Part shown: positions 22,317 to 35,508 of the stretch, one piece after another
Layout of the letters: every line of letters begins with the position of its first letter
Numbering within the stretch: the stretch's first letter is position 1
Source of the DNA: Phragmites australis
Taxonomy: Eukaryota; Streptophyta; Magnoliopsida; Poales; Poaceae
Assembly (NCBI RefSeq): GCF_958298935.1
Contig: NC_084923.1
Span: 3,226,501 to 3,290,500, forward strand
DNA length: 64,000 nt
Direction of reading: 5' to 3'
The notes under the pieces: model-generated
The model's input: only the letters and a program-made list of their open reading frames with translations
Databases searched by the model: none
What the model was told of the DNA's origin: nothing
Program-made: the position numbers and the translations under genes

Positions 22317-23068
22317 TTAGTTTAATTAAGTAGTCTAAACATGACTAAGACGTTGTTTAGTAAGTGTGTTAACTTCACTAAGTAGCTCACTAAAGTTTAC
22401 ATGTGCCTACTCTTACCAATATGTATGGAAATGCTATATTATACCTCTAAGTGTAATATGTTGATATGAGTGGCGCTTAAGTGCTGTTTTCGCATTTTTA
22501 TGCATTTATGGTTTATGTTGCATCGACAAAGAAGGTAAGAAACACCTCCTGATGGCGGTTAATATTGAGGGCTTAACTGGTGCGAGGCAGGGGCTCGGTA
22601 TGTTCCGTACGGTGATGGTACGGGAAGCGAATACGTTAACAATAACATATGAACATCGACCATATGATGGTAGATATGGTCGTCTACTCATGTGACGTTT
22701 ACATGAGGTGTTCCGTAATACGACGGTACAAGAAGTGAATACGTTGGTAACAACGTATGAATTGTCGCTTGTGTGGCATGATGTACAAGCATCGTTCGCG
22801 CCTCTTATTCTTTCTCGCGTGAAGGGTGATGTTTGGTAATCATTGAATATATACAATTGCATGTGATCTTGATGTTTATTCTGGAGAGATGCACTCGAGA
22901 AAGAAATGGTAGACAAGAATCGAGCGTGCATTCATTTTTCCCTGTTGCTCATGTCAATGCATATTTCCATATACATGGTATTACAGGTCTAAGCAAATGT
23001 TATTCGGTGAATGCTTTTAGGCTATGTCAGAATTTGACTTTTCCCTCTCCGTATTATTGTTGAAACAG
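22317..23068. other. Untranslated leader of the gypsy element
   Basis: The sequence between primer-binding site and gag start has short frames only. It contains two related segments with (A/G)CGGTACAAGAAG-like and AATACGTT(A/G)(A/G) motifs near 22605-22640 and 22720-22760, an imperfect internal duplication. Confidence 0.4.
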
Positions 23069-23636
23069 ATGAGAACCCGCAAAAACTTTGGTGACCTTCC
23101 CGAGGGTTCCAATGAGAACAACCCTCAACCGCCCCCACCATCAAGTATGGCGAATGTGCTCATGCAAATTGAGCAGAATTGTCAAGCTCAGACGACGCTT
23201 CTCGAGGCTCTCGTGCGCAACACGACCCCTCAAGGAGGAGGTGGGGTCGGGCGCCAAGACGACTTCTCGGATTTCTCTCCTCAGATGCAAAGACCACGAG
23301 AAGGTGCTCTTTGCCGCCTATCAGCTCCAGGGTGCGACGGGCGTGTTGTGGTCCAATTTTTTTGCTGTGCACCCCACCAATCACTGGGTATCTTTGGCGG
23401 AATTCCGCCAGGCATTCTGTGGTTTCCACATTCCTTATTGCCTTATGGAGATCAAGCGACAGGAGTTCATGGACCTCAAGCAAGGAGGCAGAGCGGTGAT
23501 GGAGTACGTGCAGGTGTTCAACCATCTTGCATAATATGCTCCGGATGAGGTCAACACCGACGAGCAAAAGCAATACTGCTTTGTCAATAGCCTCAACTCC
23601 AAGATTGCCAAACCCATGACTAAGCTCTTGAAATAA
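23069..23636 (+). pseudogene. Ty3/gypsy gag remnant
   Basis: It starts MRTRKNFGDLPEGSNENN and continues through a proline-rich stretch to QDDFSDF. It then shifts frame into the capsid-like KDHEKVLFAAYQLQGATGVL, FRQAFCGFHIPYCLMEIKRQ and FMDLKQGGRAVMEYVQVFNH, ending KPMTKLLK before a stop. This order is the Retrotrans_gag domain of grass gypsy elements. Compared with the family, about 20-25 residues (the FLRTQPP...DWLR part) are missing at the frameshift. There is an in-frame stop after FNHLA. The copy is dead. Confidence 0.85.
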
Positions 23637-23937
23637 GGAAGTGTGTTCGAGTGGTCAAATGATTGTGAGTCAGCTTTTTAGACCTTAAAGAAACTGCTCA
23701 CGACCGCCCCCGTTCTTGCTCAGCCTGATGTGGACAAGGGCTTTGACTTCTATTGCGACGCTTCCTGCATCGGCCTTGACTGTGTCCTTATGCAAGAGGG
23801 AAGAGTCGTTGCTTATGCCTTACAAAAATTCAAGTGCCATGAAGAGAACTATCCGACCCATGACTTAGAGCTCACTGCAATGGTGCACACTTTGAAGATC
23901 TAGCGCCACTACCTATTGGGTAATTAGCGCCATTTTG
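23637..23937 (+). pseudogene. Ty3/gypsy pol remnant: end of RT and start of RNase H
   Basis: Starting directly after gag, the frame reads [51 protein letters not shown] and [19 protein letters not shown]. This is the RT tether and first RNase H segment of gypsy elements. Protease and nearly all of reverse transcriptase are absent, so a deletion of roughly 2 kb or more joined gag to RNase H. The reading is lost after HYLLGN. Confidence 0.85.
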
Positions 23938-23939
23938 AA

Positions 23940-25333
23940 CGCATCGACCTCGTCGCCTAATTTGCTTCTGAGTTGGCATGTGAGGTGGGGTTATGTCGTC
24001 CCCCTCCTCGTGAGGCACCACCCCTGTGGGGCCCAGGCAGAGGGTCGCCATCCCAATGGCTCATCTCCGCGCCGCATCGTGCAATCATCTTCACCACCAA
24101 CCAAGATGCAGGCGGAGCGTAGTCTCCCCTTCAAAAGGTGGGCTCAAGGTAGATGCTACCATTGTCTTGCCCGTGACCATCAAGTTAGCGCTTGTCGAGA
24201 CTCCTTCCACTGCATATGTTGTTGTCAACCCAAGCATAGGGAGTGATATTGCCACCTCCGATCTCCCTATACTGCCTGGGTTCTCGCTCCCCGTCCGCCC
24301 AACCTCATCATCTTCAGCAAGCTCAGAGCTGGGCGGACATAGTGGCTATGCCCCCACCAAGTGTGCATCGTGCTCCACTGCTACCTTCGCCTAGCCACTG
24401 TGCTAGGTGTGGCGGTGACGTCATCTCCAATGCTACCGGTGGTGGCCTTTGCTATGCCACACATGGTTTTCCCACCACAAGTCTTCAATCGGTGATTGCG
24501 CCTCTGGTGGAGTCACTTTGTTCAAACCTCCAACCGCTGATCGTGTCTCACCTTAAGGAAGTGAAGTGCTTAGAATTCTGGGAATTGCTTGCAACCCATT
24601 TGGAATATGCAGTATGCACCCTCAGAGAAGAGGTCTCTATAATCAAACTGCGGCTAGCACGTGTGGCCAATCACCCAGAGCACATGTAGGTGTCAAGCGA
24701 TTATCCCTTTGCCACCAACATGGTTGGGCTCTTTGGCCCTTCTTCTCCAGTTTGATGCTCACCGACCATATCCTTCTTCGCTGCACTCATGGTGGCTTGC
24801 ACGCCCTCTAGGGGTCCTTTTTTGCACATGGCGGCGTCTACGGTCGCAGCGGATCAGAATGACTGTGAGCTTCCCATCGCCAATGAGGTGGATGTGGTGT
24901 CCTCAAGAACCTCTGTTGCACTTAAGCACCATGAGTCACCCATGAAGTAGTTGTCGTGCGGAACTGCATCTACGTCTGTTGCAATTTTAGATGATTGTGA
25001 GCTTCCGGTCATCAATGAGGTGGATGCAATGCCCTCATAGACCTCTGATGCATACGAGCACCAAGAGTTGCCTGTGGAGCAAACATTGCTCCAATTCATC
25101 ACCCTACCACATGCCCCCAGTTGTGGCTAATGTTGCCCAGTTGACCACTGATGACTTTGCGCAACCACCTGAAGGTTACCTCTTAGAGATTCTGGAATGC
25201 TATTTGGATATCCCTGTTGTGCCTGCTCTAGACTTAGCCAATATGACTAAGCACCCACTCTCTGTGAAGTCCGTCGTCGAGGGCTCTGTCGCGGAGCCCC
25301 TTCCACTCAACTATAGCCTTTACCGCTGTTGAC
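23940..25333 (+). pseudogene. CCHC-knuckle retroelement ORF remnant (LINE ORF1-like)
   Basis: Several frames together resemble grass proteins usually annotated as unclassified retrotransposon ORFs. There is a zinc knuckle GRCYHCLARDHQVSACRD (C-x2-C-x4-H-x4-C) with a decayed second knuckle. A short SWADIV segment, FPTTSLQSVIAPLVESLCSN and a helix-rich TLREEVSIIKLRLARV follow. Further on, DDCELP(I/V)xNEVD is repeated twice about 130 bases apart, and PPEGYLLEILECYLDIPVV ends the recognisable part. Frameshifts and stops are frequent. The knuckle type points to a non-LTR ORF1, but a domesticated or gag-like origin is possible. Confidence 0.5.
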
Positions 25334-25420
25334 GGCACCGACAAGACATCAACAAAGGTCTTATGATAGGTCATTGATTCGCCGCAGTGCCTACCTTGCT
25401 TTGAAGTTTCAAGTCAAATT

Positions 25421-27065
25421 TGATGGATCTTTAAATGGATCGATGACATCCTAAGAGGGGGTGGTGAATTAGGATGTTTAAAAATTAATCTAATTGACTC
25501 TAAAAACTTCACAAGATAAACCTATATCAATTTCTATCTAAATATGATCTAAGTTTATCTAGTGTGTCTATTCTACCGCTCAAAAGATTTGCAACCTATA
25601 TCAATGATAGTAAACTACTCTAGGAAAGTAAATGCACAAAGGTAGATTGAAAGAATGTAAATGCGAAAGCGTCAAGACAGTGGAGAAAACTAGCTCGGCA
25701 CAAAAGATTTTTATCCCATGGTATTGATGGCATGAATACCACTCCAAGTCCACGTTGGAGCTCCACCAAGGATATGCTCCTAGTCATCAAGACTCTTCCA
25801 GTCGTGGCTCTTGAGTCACTAAGTCACAAAGATAAGGTCTCAACCCGGATAAAACACCAAGCCACAAAGGTAAGATCTCACCACTAGCCTTTCTCCCGAT
25901 CACTTATCGTCCTCTTCACTTCAGAGCTTGAGCCTCCAAGGCAAGAGTCTTCGCATCCCCGAACACGTGTCTTATCGTCACTCCACATCAAGTAGGAGGG
26001 TCAACAAGCTTGGGCAACTTCGGCTCAAGGTACCGGTAAGTCACCAAGACTCTAAAGCGCCAACGTACCACCCAGAGGATCACTCTTTGATCCACTCTCT
26101 AAGCAGCAATCACCTAGCAACACTCTCTCTAGGCCTATAAGCGCTAATCACTCACTAAACGTGTGCTTAATTGCCTTGGATGATCACATTAAGAAGTTTG
26201 GTAGCTTGAATATCTTCTCAAGTGTCTCTATGTTTCTCTGGACTCCAGCCCATTCAAATGACTGAGTGGAGGGGTATTTATAGCCTTAAACCTGCCAACT
26301 AACTATTTTCTCAACAGCTTAGAAAAGCGGTTAACACCGGATAATCCAGTGAGAACAGTAGTTTTAACACCGGATCATCGGATGAGTATAACCTCAGAAA
26401 CTAACTGTTGGAACCCCCACTCAAAGCCTTTATGAACATCAGACACTCTGGTGTATATTTCATCTCTATCACCGGACTATCCGGTGAGTACATTTGAGCT
26501 ATCTGAGCCTCTGCAGTCTCTCTATGTAAATTGCTCCGTTGTAAGTATCCGGTGTACACATCATCTATCACCAGACCATCCGGTGAGGTATTCTTCTATC
26601 TTCAACTCTTGAAAATGCTTCTGCAGGAAATACTCCGGTGTGAAGAATCAAGTGTGTATAACACAGACGTCGGACCTTCTGGTGCGTTGATCTTCGTTCT
26701 TTTGTGCTTAGATTCTTCTCTACAAGAAATAGTCTATCGTGCATCCTCACTGATCACCGAACCTTCCGTTTCATTGAATTTCGTCTGCACAAAAGCAAAA
26801 TGCTCCGATGTAAACTACCAATTGAACACCGGATCATCCGGTGAAGTCATTCCTCATCTCCTATCAGAATTGCTCCAACGTGTAGATTCCTTAGCACCGG
26901 ACCATCCGATGAGTATATTTTTCTTGGGACTTCTCTAATTCAACCAAACTTTATCCTGGCTACGGTAGCTTCTTTATGTAGTGCATATATGAGACCTATT
27001 AAAATATACATTTGATAAATATGTTAGTCCTATCGACTATGTTGTAATTAATCACTAAAATTACA
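25421..27065 (-). mobile_element. LTR-like repeat, minus strand (copia-like ends)
   Basis: On the minus strand the repeat starts TGTAATTTTAGTGATTAATT and ends near CACCACCCCCTCTTAGGATG; the latter is typical of grass Ty1/copia (Sirevirus-like) LTRs just before the primer-binding site. It contains six near-palindromic copies of ACCGGA(N)3TCCGGTG between 26336 and 26915. The same start motif appears at 47743 on the plus strand. The exact 3' end (placed at a TG/CA on 25421) and target duplication could not be confirmed. Short open frames inside are not genes. Confidence 0.6.
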
Positions 27066-28812
27066 ATCATTATATAATATGGCCATTTTCACTGTAATCT
27101 CCACCACTGTCACCGAAGGAGCTCTCTCGAATCATCTTCGCTGTCAGCCTTCAAACTTACGTGAGGCTATGAGTTGTCATACTTCCCTGTTAAGAGCTAG
27201 ATTGCTAATATCGTGGTCGTGCTATCTTTGCAACGTAATCAGTTAATCACGAGTCGTGAGGAGGCAAGGTCACTTTGATCTTGCTTTTAGTGGTGGTTTG
27301 CTTTGTCCCACTGCTGTGGTAGTTAAGTGTTGCTAGTTTTTGGTCGTTCCGCCAATTAAGTCATTGCCTTTATCTTTTTCTATATGCAGCATTTGAGGGT
27401 TATGCTTGTATTTATTTCTTCTTTATTAATAGAAACCGGTATTTACTGTGCCCAGTCGTTTAAAAAAAGTTTCAGTTTTATTCCTACGGACATATTATAA
27501 TGAGTTTGCTCTGATCTCATATTGTCCATCCGACCTAGGAGGCTTGCAATTATGTGTTGCTGCAAGGAGTAACAGACTCTTCCGTAGAACTAACAGATTT
27601 ATGCTGGAGCGTGGCTATGCGCGCCATGGCCCTTCATCATAGCTATAGTTTCTTGGAGCCCACCGAGACCAGATATCTTGTATGTCAACAATGCTTCGCT
27701 GGTCGGTGGTCACAAACCCCACAAAGGCAGTTCCTTCTTCCGATCTCCAGATAGGTGCTATGGCTAGGTGTTTTAAAAAAGAGAATATTAAATATTTATA
27801 TAAAAATTATAAATTTTAATAAAAAGGCTATATATACTTAAAAATGATTAGCTATCTTATTAACATTAATATAATTAAATAACGATGTTAAAGTAAACAC
27901 ATTAAACTTTACCTAAATACATATATTACTGTACTGGACATAAGCATCTCATGTGAGTACATGCTCTGATGCGCAGTGCGCGCACGACGTCAAGGCATCG
28001 TCGCTTGGCCCAACGGCCAACGCCCGGGAGAAAAAAAAGCACGGGGTGCAGTGAACCGCGCGCTGGCTCGAGCGGAACGCGTGTGCCAACCGCGCTCGTC
28101 GCCGTCCGGCCAGGGCCACCGCGTGCTGAGCGATGCCACGCCGGCACGGAAGGTTTAGGCTGCTGTGACCGTGGAACTTGTGCCAGAAGGTCCAGAGCTG
28201 TAAGTGGAAAACATGGCCTGCCTGCCGACATGCTGTTGACCACTCACTCGCCGGTCGCTGCCACTGACTGCGACGTGAGTTGCTACCTTTCGAGTAGTTT
28301 CTACCTAAGTTAGCCTCGCCTATTCCTGACAAGCATGGGCCGTTGCAGTGGTCTACTGAAGTTCGGCCCACTTGCCATAGAGTGTCGGTGCCGGATAGGT
28401 AGGTCAAACTGAGGCATGGCCCAAATGAGCCAAAAGATTGACTTTGACTGCACTCCCGACATTTCGATTTTCGAATTCCACACGGCTAAGCACGCTTGGT
28501 CCCACCGATGTGACGCAGTACAGGTGGACCACTGTGATTTTTTATTTTTATTTTTAAATCAAAAGGTTATAAATATATATGTCTATATTGCAAAAGTGCG
28601 ACAGGGTATAGGATTGTAAAATTTAAAAACGAACATATATATTTTTAAATTTTAAATTTAAAAAATATATTAAAAAAATCACACTACCACTACTGCTCTC
28701 CGGCTCCGAGGTCCGACAGCCTATCATTGCTCACTCCAATAACAAAATATTGAGTTTATTAGCAATAAATGGATGCAATTAACCGCATAGTAATAATCCA
28801 CGAAATTTTATA
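27066..28812. other. Intergenic, no gene seen
   Basis: Bases 27066-27960 are AT-rich. Bases 27965-28400 form a GC-rich island with open frames on both strands that I cannot match; it may be an old repeat or gene fragment. Bases 28530-28680 are AT-rich low-complexity. Confidence 0.35.
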
Positions 28813-29087
28813 CTCCCTCCGTCTCGCAATATTTATCAACACACACCATTACATACAAACAAAAAAAATACTAAAATCGAGTAAAAAAATACAATGAGAT
28901 GATCATACTACCCTTAATCAATGCAAGGATGAGAGCAAGTAACTCACCAGTATTGGAGTAAAGGCATGCATGTACTCAAGGACATAGCAGTAAAATAGAC
29001 CATAAAACATCTTTAGTTACCGCAATAAACAAACAATTTAAGATATATACTCCAAGACCATAGACAAATATCACGAAACGGAAGGAG
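28813..29087. mobile_element. Stowaway MITE (275 bp)
   Basis: The ends CTCCCTCCGTCTCG and ACGAAACGGAAGGAG form terminal inverted repeats, with TA target duplications at 28811-28812 and 29088-29089. It is AT-rich and noncoding. Confidence 0.88.
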
Positions 29088-31386
29088 TATTAATAGTGCA
29101 TATAAAACAATTTTATCAGGCAACATTGGATCTGAATCGCAATACCGCTCCAACAAAGGGACCAAGCAAATCTAACGAGTGCTGTGTAGCACCACGACTG
29201 CCAGGGTTGGAACCTAAGTGTGTGCTTAGTTATTCGTATAGATGTTGATTGTATATATTATATATGTAGGTTAAGCGTAGTTATATTTATTAAAAAGAAG
29301 AGTGTTTGGTTGTTTGTATTTGTTCGAATAAACTGAGTTGAGTTTCTGTTTGGTTGACTGAATCTGAGGTATACGAGCGGATGCTAGATTTGAGACTATG
29401 ATTGATTACTCGTATAAAAATGATTTTATGATACTCTCAAGTGAACCTGTCTGTATGAGAGAATGCAGACTCCTGCATCTGTCAAGTCAGGTTACATGCG
29501 TACATTTATATCCGTTAGGCCAAAATTGAAACCGTGCATATAAATAATTAAATATGGTTTTTAATTATATATATCTATCGAACCAAATTGCTTTTATATG
29601 GTACCCAATCAGACCTAAGTGGCCGGTTTGACCACGGGTCAAAATCGAACGAGCGCAGGGCGGCATAGTACCGACGGCACGGCGAACTCGCCAGCGGCGA
29701 ACGGCAGCACAACGCTGTCAGCGGGGGGCACCGGCAGCACCAGTGTGACATGGGGGGACTCGATTGAGGGACGTGTTGTCGCCGGCGACGATCGGAGGGC
29801 TGCCATCGACGACAAACAGCGGCAATCAACGACGGCGGCTCGGTCAAGCACACCGGCAGCCAAACGGCGGCGTAATCGACCTGGCCGAGCACTCCTACAA
29901 TATCAACGCAGACATGTGGACTCAACGGTGTGCCCATCGGCCGTGGGTCCGACCGGAGCACAACCGGCGACGTGCGGCCATGGGCGGCGGCGCTCGGCTC
30001 TCGCGGAGAGCCACGCCGGCGTCGGGCCCAAATGAAACGAATGCGCGCAAAAGGAAGAGGTGAGCGAGGAGAAGCTCACCGCATGATTGGTCGGGGCGGA
30101 GAAGCTTCAGACTGGCGGTTTCGACGGTGAGGGGTGGAGTCACTTGGCCGGCGCCGAGGAAAACGACGCCCGCGTGGTGATTCCGACCGGAGAAGGGTGG
30201 AATTCGCGTGAGAGGCGGTCGGTGATGCTCCCTGGGTTCTCTCTCTCTTGCTTCTTGCAGCTCGGGCTCGACGGATTCATGCTCGAGCGCTGCAGATTTG
30301 GGCGGCAGCCGTGTCGAGGCGCTCTGCTTTGCTCTAGACTGGGCGGCTGAGTGAGAGAGAGAGGAGAGCAAAGAGAGCGAGGGGGAGGAGATAAGGGCGA
30401 CGCCAGCACCTCGGGAAGGATCACGGCGCCATGCTCGACTCGACTGACGACGTGGCTGGCCTCCAAAGTCAAGGAAATCGGCAGCCGCCCCAGAGCAGAG
30501 CCCGGCGAGTGAGAGGAGGTGAGAGGAAGAGAGAGGGATGGCACGTGGGGCCGATGAACAGTGACTGACTAAAGAAAATATCATCTCCACTTCTTCTATT
30601 CAAAAGAATATCTTCCCTTGCTTGAAAAATCATGGGACAAATTTTGTGTGAAACTACAATTCATGTGCAACCTATTTTAACTGGTTTGACCCAAAATGCC
30701 TGATCCAATTTCAAACTAAAATTCACCAAATATGCAACCTTTTCTAACTTGTGATAATTTTTATGCCTTCAAAATAATTCCCAAAAATTTGGAAAAATTC
30801 ATTTATATTCTTTACATGACAGGGACTAATTTCTAAAATAGTTTTCAACCCTATGTTGTATAGAAATATTTTGAGTTTCTTAACAATGCACCAATTAACA
30901 TTGATTTTCACAATTTATGTTTAATTGAAAATGCATGCTCATAAATCACCAAAACAATTAAGCATGATGCCAATGATGTTTATGATGCTTAATGACATGC
31001 TTAAGCCATTTGTGTTGTTCATGTCTAAAGCTTGACTCATGACAGAGGTGTTGTGCTGGCAGTAGAGTGTGGTTGCAGCAGTTTGTGTTTGCATGTGATG
31101 CTTTGAACAATGTTACAACAGAGAGAGAAAGATGCGTGGTTTTATAGAAGAAAGGATAAGGTCACGTGTCTCAGCAGCAATAATTGATTCGTACATGTTT
31201 ATTTGCATAGAGGGGAAATGATATATACAGAGTGGTGACTTTTCATGAGCATTTGCATAGTTCATAGTGCATAGTGGATAGATGCTGAATACCTAGATCA
31301 TCTCAAGATGGCGGAGGAAAGTATCTACGAAAAATAGTGGAAGAATGCTCATTGTGCCAGTCAATACTGTCAGGGTAAGATGGTTG
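29088..31386. other. Mixed repeat-like spacer
   Basis: Bases 29600-30560 are GC-rich with overlapping frames on both strands that match nothing I know. Bases 30600-30930 share phrases with 52040-52510 (for example CATGTGCAACC(T/C)ATTTTAA and AATTCATTTATA/AATTCACTATTA), so both probably belong to one LTR family. Nothing gene-like is supported. Confidence 0.4.
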
Positions 31387-34300
31387 TCATCTCTGAGGTG
31401 GTGATGGGTAGTTGTAATGACGGGTACAAGCAGATCCACCATCATCTTCAGGGTCATCAGTGTCTCTCAGAGATGTAGGCCTCAGAGGGAGGCGTCGTTG
31501 TGGCATGAAATCATCGTCATCGTGATCATCTTGAGCGATCACCGTACGAGCATGTCCTATTTTGATGTTGTTCTTATGCCATCTCGATGAGGTGTGTGGA
31601 CGTCCTCTTGTATTGTTTCTTGAACCTTCTTCTGTATTGCTCCTTGAACGTCGAGACATTGGTGGCATGAAATCATCATCCGCATCATCCTCATCATTTT
31701 CTACGTGAATAATAGAGGTCGGCCTTGTACCTCTTAGGTTCACTGATCTTCATCATCTTCTATGCGAAGAAGTTTAGGATTTCTTGGTTGATCAACTCCG
31801 CGTCTTCCGGGAACGCCTAACGCAAAAGAGGAGCATTCGAATAATAATAAAAAGGTAAGTATAGAAATCAAATAGAAAATGAATCTGAGTGTGGGATGCA
31901 TACTGGTTGGGCAATATTAATATCCTTCTTTGCCTCCTAGAGAAATCTAGCACAAAAGGATGATCGGCTAGTTCGCACATCCTTAGGTACCCTTGACGAC
32001 GCTCGTGCAAGAGGGCCCTAAGGTCGTAAGTGGTTACATGTTGGAGTGGAGCCGTTAACGCATAGCAGAATGGTCTTGCATGCAATTTGGACGTGGCTTG
32101 GATTATGTTGTTTTCCTTGAAGGGGTCTTCTTTCCTCCACGCACAACAGCAATGAAGCATTAAGTGCTATATCGATCATTGTAGGTGTCCATAGAAAGCA
32201 TATAGTAGAATATCCTACCATAGATTTATAGGATAAATCCCTATATGCCGATGGCTAAAACTTAAATCCCCGATATGTCATTAGGCCCCATGTGTCATTG
32301 TCTGTGGTGACCCCGCATGTCATAGACACGTGATGGCATATAAGGGATTTGTGAGTTTTAGCGATGGCATATAAGGATTTGCCCCTTGATTTATTGATAC
32401 TTGACTGCAAAATTCTAGCTCCGCACAAAAGCACGAAGCCCTAATTATTTAAGAAACATTAAACTAATATTAAATATCATAATTGAAATGTAACCATGCT
32501 TAAGAAATAACTACTAAATAAAGTTATATGCTAAAATTATTTGACAAATATTAGATAAATGAATAGTAATTACAACAACAATACAATGAATAAGACATAA
32601 TATGACTGACTACTATATTATAGTGAATAATACATGTGTCATAAAGAATTACAAGTACACCGAACAACAACACTGCCTCCTCAACGATGACGATGATTAC
32701 GCACGCAGTCCTCAGGAGTGTAAGCGTCTGGCGGGTGTGTGGCCCTCATCCCAGCTGCCTGCGCTGGCCCCTGCCTCATGTCCCCTTGCCTGTCATCATC
32801 ATCGTCCTGCCCTATGTGACCCCTACTGAACGTGTATCCAGAGCCGCTAACTCAGCACTGCATGTACTATGATGACGGGTCCTCATAAGGAAGTGTCGAC
32901 GCCCCTAGAACGTGCTCTGATGGAGTTCGGTGTCCCGAAGGCTCGCCCTGCTGGTATCAATGTGAACCCCTAGGTGCATTGGGATATTGGGGGTGCCGCT
33001 GAGGAGATCGGTGAAGCTTGTGGTCTGCATTGCAACAACCCAGTCAAAATCATACGTACCGCTCTAGTTAGGTTTTTGCTGCGTACAGTCAACAACATTC
33101 TCATGATGTATCGAAGTTGCAAGCGAATGTGTCATCGTAGTATGAGGAGGTTGTGTCCACTGGGGGCCTGCGAACCCAATGTACACTACTTGGGCTTAGA
33201 CTCCTGCATGCACTCCATGTCCTCAGCACCGGGTGTGACACATGATGCTCTGAAACCGAAGGTGCCTCCCACGACTGTGCGCGAACAGGTTCATCGCGAG
33301 CACTGGACGAGCGCCTTTTGTGGGAGGCACGGGACGAGTCCACTACTGGTATGTCATACCCCCTCCAACGCGGGTCACAACCACCTAGACCATGTATAGC
33401 GGATAGGAAACGGGACCCTCTCATCCTCATGTACTCTCGGAGAGGGTTCCGATCCCTCTGTGTTGATGACACGCTTGGTTCCCCACAAGCTTGCTCCACC
33501 TGCGTATGCACCGCGTACGCCTCTTCGGTCTGTATAAGATGAGGGTCATGTTAGTAATACGGAGGTTTAACCAATGGAAATCGTTATGAGTACCGCATCA
33601 CCTACCACAACATGAAGAAGGCGGGCACGATTCTCGGAGAATGGTCTGGTGACCGGCTGTACAAGTCTGCTGAGTAAGGTGGCATGCGTGCGTGGATGGT
33701 ACCACGAAAGATACTCCCAGTAGGTGCCATCATCGTATTGTCCAGCGGGAACGACGATATCCACTACGGCTGACTCTGTCCACCTCTATATGTGCTCGAC
33801 ATTCAAGGATGCCTAGTCCCACATGCCTCCGGCCCCCTGTGCGCTTCTCCTGTACGTGACATACACAGTTATAATATATTAACATTGATCACCTAAGATA
33901 CTAATGCTACCTACAACAACACACTTACTCGTGCGCCTGACCGACATCCCGTGGGGGAGGTACTGGTACCACCTGCCGGTACCCGAACTGCCTCCGTACA
34001 TGCTCAGGCGAATACACTTCCACGTTGTTCATGTACAACAAGAAGCATCTGGTCATTCATAAGCCTGAGTCACGCCAACTATATGATGCGATGAGCCCGC
34101 CAGTCGCAATTTCGGCCACTCGTGCCATACGTCATGGATCCCACTCCACGAGATCTGCGCTAAGGACGTCCAAATCATTGATCACCCGAGAGTAGCTACC
34201 ATAGTCTTATTGTTGACTCTATCTCAGCCTAGCATGCACCCACCGATACCCCATCGTAGTCCTCATGTCATTTGCAATGCCATTAGAGATGTGGACTAGA

Positions 34301-35160
34301 TAGTAGCTCTTGAGCACCTAAGACCGACAAATCGGGAGGTACTTTCATCTCCATAGCTATAAGAGGTGTAGGCAACCTGTTACGGATTCTTTCTTCTTTG
34401 ATCGTTGGGTTGTATCATACAATCTTCTGTAGGTGGCAGCCAGTACAATATATCCCTAACTGTAAGATGTCGGCTCATAAGGATGTGAGTGAGCTGACTC
34501 GCTAACCATACAATATGAGGAACGACATAATCGCTTGTCGTGTTGCAAAACATGATGCCTCCCAGCAGGACGTACAAGTACAACTTATAGTGTTGTATAA
34601 CTGTAGCATCGTCCGCATCTGGTAGGCATGAACCGAACTATGACAGCCCATAAATCCAGGACATGGAGAAGCCAACATCCATCTTTTCATATGGTATACC
34701 AAACCTACAAGATGCAAATGGTCAATGAAGCTTGAATAGCACTACAATATTTGAAGTGCAGTATATAAAAAATAATTACATGCCCTCAACGTAACCCTTC
34801 CACTGCTCCTTCGCTGGTCGCGAACTACTAATGGGGCGTCCCTGATTGGCAGCTCAGTTAGCATGACCACGTCTCTCAATGTTACGGCCATCTCGCTAAA
34901 AGGAAAATGGAATGTGTACGTCTCAGGACACCACCGGTCGACGAGACCTGTCCGCTAGCAGTGGTTCCTCAATTGACGTGAGAGGTGTCCTGCCACCACC
35001 CGCCATGGGAGCTCCAGCCATCATGAGAGCGAAAGGTAGTAAGCCTGCTCGTGAGAGTGGCTCGTGGAATTGAGAGTTCAACTCCTTAATCGTGTGGACA
35101 CTCCGTGCTCGCAATGGAAGGAACTACAAAAGGTATCAAATACATGTATTGAGTCAGTAG
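31387..35160 (-). pseudogene. Plant mobile domain (PMD) protein of a Mutator-like element, decayed
   Basis: Minus-strand pieces in order match PMD (PF10536) proteins. SQFHEPLSRAGLLPFALMMA is followed by the diagnostic ALVDRWRPETHTFHLP-like block, here LVDRWCPETYTFHFPFSEMA, then VTLRDVVMLTELPIRD. The later pieces are LYLYVLLGGIMFCNTTSDYV, EYLSWYHPRTHA and an acidic C-terminal part (31743-31387) with DDDFMP repeated twice. Frames change between pieces and introns are not resolved. Some pieces may be exons and some breaks real frameshifts. PMD proteins occur both as host genes (MAIN/MAIL) and inside transposons. Adjacency to a transposase just upstream on the same strand favours a transposon protein here. 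Confidence 0.65.
32231..32385. mobile_element. Small inverted-repeat MITE
   Basis: The arms 32235-32270 and 32344-32380 are near-perfect inverted copies of one another, sharing AAATCC(C/T)TATATGCC and GCTAAAACT, around a 73-base loop. The target duplication is unclear. It lies within the plant-mobile-domain region of the Mutator-like element, so it inserted later. Confidence 0.7.
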
Positions 35161-35508
35161 CAAATTATCTTGGAATTAAAAATCACATATAATTGTGGTA
35201 CCTGCTGCCCTGTGAAAATCATCTGTCCCCTATGGTTCTCGTCATACCGCTACTGAAGAATCTCAGGAAAACCAGCATGAGCCATGACAATGATTTCAAG
35301 CTATATGATTCAATAAGTAGGTGAACAACAAATATGAATATATTACAAGCTTCATCGTTCAATACGTATGTGAATAACAAAAAAGAATATACTACACTCT
35401 TCATGGTTCAATAAGCATGCGAATACCAAATTAGAATATGTTACAAGCTTCATGGTTCAATAAAATGCAACAACTCTAAAACACTACAGTTTGATAGTGC
35501 ATGATAGT

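Noticed and set aside
29922..30590. 222-codon minus-strand frame in GC-rich DNA
   Set aside because: Overlapped by equally long frames on the other strand, with Ser/Arg-rich composition and no match; probably chance in GC-rich repeat sequence.
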